Positions 20,637-23,163 of a stretch of DNA of 23,163 nt are shown here, one piece after another. The notes beneath the pieces were generated by a model. That model made no database searches. It saw nothing but the letters and a program-made list of their open reading frames with translations, and was not told the DNA's origin. The stretch's first letter is position 1. Every line of letters starts with the position of its first letter. Location: NCBI GenBank assembly GCA_046727955.1, contig JBKPDO010000061.1:1-23163 (forward strand), given 5' to 3'. This DNA is from DASVXQ01 sp046727955. Lineage in GTDB: Bacteria > Actinomycetota > CALGFH01. Both the position numbers and the translations under genes were made by a program.

Positions 20637-21110
20637 CGTCCCGGCCAGGTCTTGTTGGCCCGCACCGACTTCCGCGCTGGCGACCTGGACCGGCGGCCCC
20701 CAGCCGCCCAGGACCGACCGGCAGCGGCGACCGACGTGCCGGGCACCCTCCTCATCCCGCACCCGCACCGACGCGCATCCTGCGGTGCATGGGCTCGCCG
20801 CGCGCGGGAACCCGCTGGATCGCAGGCCAATCAGCGCGGCCCGCATCCCGTGCCGCCCAGCCACCGACGCCAATGACCACGCCACGAACATGCGGTCGGC
20901 ACCCTGGTCGCGGTGCCAGGGCGGCGACCATCGCCTCCCGCTATCCCGATGCCGGGCAACCCCGACCGTTCGACCTGTCCGGTTGCCCACCCCTGAGCAT
21001 GGCCGGCCCGCTGCCGCGGCCCTGACGCCAACCACCCAGGCCACCCGTGACGTGCCCGCTGGTCCTGCGCCCCGAGCGTCCAAGATCGGCCGAGCGGGCG
21101 CGGGGTCGTT
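20632..21110 (+). other. Stretch after leader copy C without a recognisable gene
   Basis: A frame opened by GTG 20632 (SD GGAGG, 6-nt spacing) could run to 21138, but its codon use is mixed and it shows no domain. The frame read from about 20637 (containing VLLARTDFRAGDLDRRPPAA) has more coding-like third positions but ends at 20876 and lacks its own SD. The pattern suggests a decayed gene with at least one frameshift. CCCTGG/CCAGGG near 20910-20930 is a small hairpin. I cannot assign a function. Confidence 0.3.
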
Positions 21111-21134
21111 ATGCCGCGGTCGGTGGTGGCCCCC

Positions 21135-21839
21135 ATGACCAAACCAGCTGCGACCGCCACCCGCTTTGAGGCATGGTCGGCTGCCTACGAGCGCAGCGTG
21201 CTCCAGCCGATCCTGTACGCGCCTGCGCACCGGGCCGCCCTGCGGCTTGCGCAGCGCCACATGCCACGACCGCGGCGGATCCTCGACCTTGGCTGTGGCA
21301 CCGGCCGGCTCCTGCGCAGCGCACGACCATGCTATCCCCAGGCCGACCTGGTCGGCGTCGACCTAGCGTGGACGATGCTGACGGCCGCCGCCGCGTCCCC
21401 AACGGCGCTGGGGATCGGCTACGTCCGCGCCCGCGCTGAGCGCCTGCCGTTCGCCTGCGGCGTGTTCGACCTGGTCTTGGCCACCCTGACGGTGCGGCAC
21501 TGGACGGACCCGCCGGCCGGGCTCGCCGAGATCGGCCGGGTGCTCGACCCCGGTGGCGTGCTCGTCGTCGCGGACGTGTTTCGCGGCGACCAGCGCCGAT
21601 CCCGCGCCGTCCGGGCGCCGTGGCGTCGCCGCGTCGAGCCCCCCGCCGAACTGGTCGACCTGCTGGCCGCCGGGCACCTGGCAGTCATCGGCTGGGAGCG
21701 CGCGCCGAGCCTTGGCCTGCCCGACGTCCAGGCCGTCGCGGCGCGCAAGCCGCGCGCCGCCGCCGCCGCCAGCCGGCCCGGACCAGGCTGTCGGTCCGGC
21801 CTGCAGCAAGGGACGTGGCGGGCAGACGGCCGAACATGA
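21135..21839 (+). CDS. Class I SAM-dependent methyltransferase
   Basis: 234 residues from ATG 21135; ATG 21111 in the same frame is an alternative and neither has a strong SD. Motif I RRILDLGCGTGRLLRSA (about 48-64) binds SAM, followed by the acidic strand LVGVDLAWTML, the motif ARAERLPFACGVFDLVLATL and the post-motif LAEIGRVLDPGGVLVVADVF. This is the Methyltransf_11/UbiE-like pattern. The substrate (a small molecule, quinone or lipid) is not evident. The C-terminal region is Ala/Arg/Pro-rich and probably disordered. It lies 57 bp before the DUF4118 gene on the same strand, so the two may be co-transcribed. Confidence 0.85.
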   Translation: MTKPAATATRFEAWSAAYERSVLQPILYAPAHRAALRLAQRHMPRPRRILDLGCGTGRLLRSARPCYPQADLVGVDLAWTMLTAAAASPTALGIGYVRARAERLPFACGVFDLVLATLTVRHWTDPPAGLAEIGRVLDPGGVLVVADVFRGDQRRSRAVRAPWRRRVEPPAELVDLLAAGHLAVIGWERAPSLGLPDVQAVAARKPRAAAAASRPGPGCRSGLQQGTWRADGRT

Positions 21840-21896
21840 GGCCGAGACCACGGGGAGCGCCGCCTGGACCGTGGGAGCGGAGAGGAGCTGGTGAGC

Positions 21897-22730
21897 ATGG
21901 CCGACAGACGCCGCGACCGGTGGAGCGAGATCAACGGTGAGGGCCTTACCTGGGGCGCTGGCGCGTTTGGGGCCAGCGTGCTGCTCGGCATCATCCTGCA
22001 GCCGGTCCGAGGAACGATCGGGCTGGAGAACGTCACCATCGTCTACCTGCTCATTGTCATTGTCGCCGCTGCCTACGGCGGCCGCGGGGCCGGCCTGTTC
22101 GCCGCGCTGGTCGCCGCCCTGTCCTACGACTACTTCCTCACCACCCCCTACAACCGGCTGGTGATCGACACGCTCGCCCAGGTCGTGACGGTCGCGCTGC
22201 TGTTTGCGGCCGGGGTCGTCGCCAGCCTCGCCGGCCGGGCCCGGCGCCGTTCCATGGTCGAAGCGCGGCAGCAAAGCGATGCGCTCCATCTGCTCAACGC
22301 CATCACGCAGGCGATCGCCGCCGGCGGCGACGCCGACCGTGCCGCTGCCGAAGGGCTGTACGGCCTGCTCGACGCCGACCGTGTCATCATCAAGCGCACC
22401 GGGCCAACCGGCGAGGCCGTCGTGGCCGACGTCGGCAGGACCAACCAGGCGGCCGACGCCCACGACCTGCCACACCTTGACCAGCAGGGCCGGCTGCCCC
22501 GCGGGTTGGGCCTCTGGCGCGGCGGCCTGCCGCCCCAGCCGCCCCGCGGTGCGGTCATCGACCTGGTCCGCCACGACCACCGAGTCGGCGAGCTGGTCGT
22601 GGTCACCCGGGCGGGCCGGCCGACGCCGACAGCCCGGCTCACCCTCGCGACCGTCGCGCACGCGCTCGCCGCAGTCACACCCACACCACGCCGCCCAGCC
22701 CCAAATGGGCAACAGCCGCTGGCGCGCTGA
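21897..22730 (+). CDS. DUF4118 (KdpD-type) membrane sensor lacking a kinase domain
   Basis: 277 residues from ATG 21897 (AGGAG at 21883-21887); GTG 21891 is an alternative. Residues about 18-115 hold four membrane helices with the KdpD pattern: LQPVRGTIGLENVTIVYLLI, then GRGAGLFAALVAALSYDYFL with TTPYNRLVID, where YDYFLTTPY corresponds to the FDFFF.PPY signature. A linker helix and a GAF-like region (about 125-210) follow. Neither HisKA (HExx) nor HATPase motifs are present, so it cannot phosphorylate a partner by itself. KdpD senses K+ and turgor; this may be a split or degenerate sensor that signals through another protein. The convergent neighbour encodes the KdpD-N/Usp half. Confidence 0.8.
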   Translation: MADRRRDRWSEINGEGLTWGAGAFGASVLLGIILQPVRGTIGLENVTIVYLLIVIVAAAYGGRGAGLFAALVAALSYDYFLTTPYNRLVIDTLAQVVTVALLFAAGVVASLAGRARRRSMVEARQQSDALHLLNAITQAIAAGGDADRAAAEGLYGLLDADRVIIKRTGPTGEAVVADVGRTNQAADAHDLPHLDQQGRLPRGLGLWRGGLPPQPPRGAVIDLVRHDHRVGELVVVTRAGRPTPTARLTLATVAHALAAVTPTPRRPAPNGQQPLAR

Positions 22731-22982
22731 CCGGCAACGTTCAGCCTGCTGACGGGCGACGAGGATGATCGAGCGACCCTCGTCGAGCACCACGCCCTCC
22801 CACCACCGACCGCCCCGCCAGCCACCTGCTCACCAGGGCCTCGCATGCAGCACGCTTGATCGCAGCAACCACACGCGGCTCCGTCGTCCTCACCTCACCG
22901 AGGAACCGAGCCTGGAGGAAGACGTCGTCGTGTTCGAAGTGACGACGGCCGGGGGATTCCTCCCTCGCCACAGGCCATGCCT
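22731..22982. other. Short gap between convergent genes with a possible coding remnant
   Basis: On the minus strand, the frame from about 22970 to 22790 has coding-like third positions (HFEHDDVFLQARFLGEVRTT, then EPRVVAAIKRAACEALVSRW). Shifting frame near 22800 gives VVLDEGRSIILVARQQAE. It has no clear start or family and may be a decayed small gene downstream of the KdpD-like gene. Confidence 0.25.
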
Positions 22983-23163
22983 TTAGCGTTCCTTGCGAGC
23001 GAGGACGTGGATGTCGATGTGGGACGCCCTCCGGATCAAGCGGTTGACAAAGGACCCGCGCAGCAGCTCCTGCCATCGCGGCCGGAGCGACTCCCCCACC
23101 AGGATCTGGGTCACGTGCTGCTGGTAGGCGAACGAGAGCACCCCGCTGACCGGATCCTCCGCC
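22983..23163 (-). CDS. KdpD N-terminal/Usp-type protein, C-terminal end only
   Basis: Open at the window edge; about 60 C-terminal residues are seen, ending with TAA at 22983-22985. The sequence EDPVSGVLSFAYQQHVTQIL, then VGESLRPRWQELLRGSFVNR and LIRRASHIDIHVLARKER, matches the last part of the universal stress (Usp) domain that follows the KdpD sensor domain: HNVTQIV.G.S...RW.EL..GS...RL...IDVHV. In standard KdpD, DUF4118 and a histidine kinase follow; here the protein stops a few residues after the Usp core. It is therefore a stand-alone KdpD-N/Usp protein, or a plain Usp protein. The convergent DUF4118 gene may be its functional other half. Confidence 0.75.
   Translation of the reverse strand, partial: AEDPVSGVLSFAYQQHVTQILVGESLRPRWQELLRGSFVNRLIRRASHIDIHVLARKER

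Noticed and set aside
20529..21260. A 243-codon minus-strand frame across the region after leader copy C
   Set aside because: It overlaps the start of the methyltransferase in antisense and shows no domain; only a short internal stretch looks protein-like, which is not enough to call a gene.
21363..22793. A 476-codon open frame on the minus strand
   Set aside because: It is antisense to the methyltransferase and DUF4118 genes and has no domain; the low-complexity composition is typical of a shadow.

Overview
The window comes from a high-GC actinobacterium. Evidence: GC-rich third codon positions throughout, a WhiB-family protein, a DUF2637 membrane protein, an NhaA-DsbA fusion antiporter, frequent GTG/TTG starts, and strings of ATGA/GTGA start-stop overlaps. 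The species cannot be named from the sequence. I see no rRNA, tRNA or CRISPR array.

Layout. (1) 1-734: 3' part of a glycosyltransferase of the tRNA-queuosine mannosyltransferase (DUF3524/GTDC1) type, then a small PLDc_N-like membrane protein (1119-1367). (2) 1777-3885: minus-strand genes. A coupled pair encodes an XRE-type regulator and a YfbR-like HD phosphohydrolase; next to it is an excisionase-like helix-turn-helix protein. (3) 4009-9185: a plus-strand run of 13 mostly small, overlapping genes, divergent from the excisionase gene. They encode Cys-rich small proteins, a coiled-coil peptide, WhiB, a GIY-YIG-like nuclease, a membrane-anchored NlpC/P60 peptidase, a membrane-anchored lytic transglycosylase, an SpdA-like peptide, two polytopic membrane proteins (one DUF2637) and three small proteins. 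The composition is that of an actinomycete conjugative element, but no integrase, relaxase, replication or FtsK/Tra gene is visible. (4) 9239-10771: a minus-strand membrane-anchored protein, then a scar zone with two fragments of an IS5-like element flanking a broken gene, and a 374-bp element with 32-bp perfect terminal inverted repeats. (5) 10772-12381: a NarL-type two-component system. (6) 12348-19391: a cation and envelope stress island. It holds a PRC-barrel protein, a CBS protein coupled to an ArsB/NhaD-type transporter (minus strand), and, diverging from these, NfeD protease, SPFH/slipin and an NhaA-DsbA fusion (plus strand). (7) 19508-20469: an IS5-like element whose transposase frame is broken by one base. 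(8) 20559-23163: a third leader motif with no clear target gene, a SAM methyltransferase, a DUF4118 (KdpD-type sensor) protein lacking a kinase, and the convergent end of a KdpD N-terminal/Usp protein.

The most interesting signal is a 24-nt motif that occurs three times (14968-14991 minus, 15138-15161 plus, 20572-20595 plus). Each copy begins 6-7 nt after a TANNNT -10 box, so it should form the extreme 5' end of the transcript. Each is followed by a Shine-Dalgarno sequence and a short segment that can pair back to the motif. Two copies head the divergent antiporter/CBS and NfeD/slipin operons. This looks like a translational riboswitch or related leader RNA for ion homeostasis. It resembles, from memory only, the nhaA-I (Li+) class.

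Regions 3 and 6 read as independent modules: a mobile-element-derived operon with cell-wall hydrolases and membrane proteins, and a chromosomal Na+/K+/pH stress block that has been disturbed by insertion sequences.
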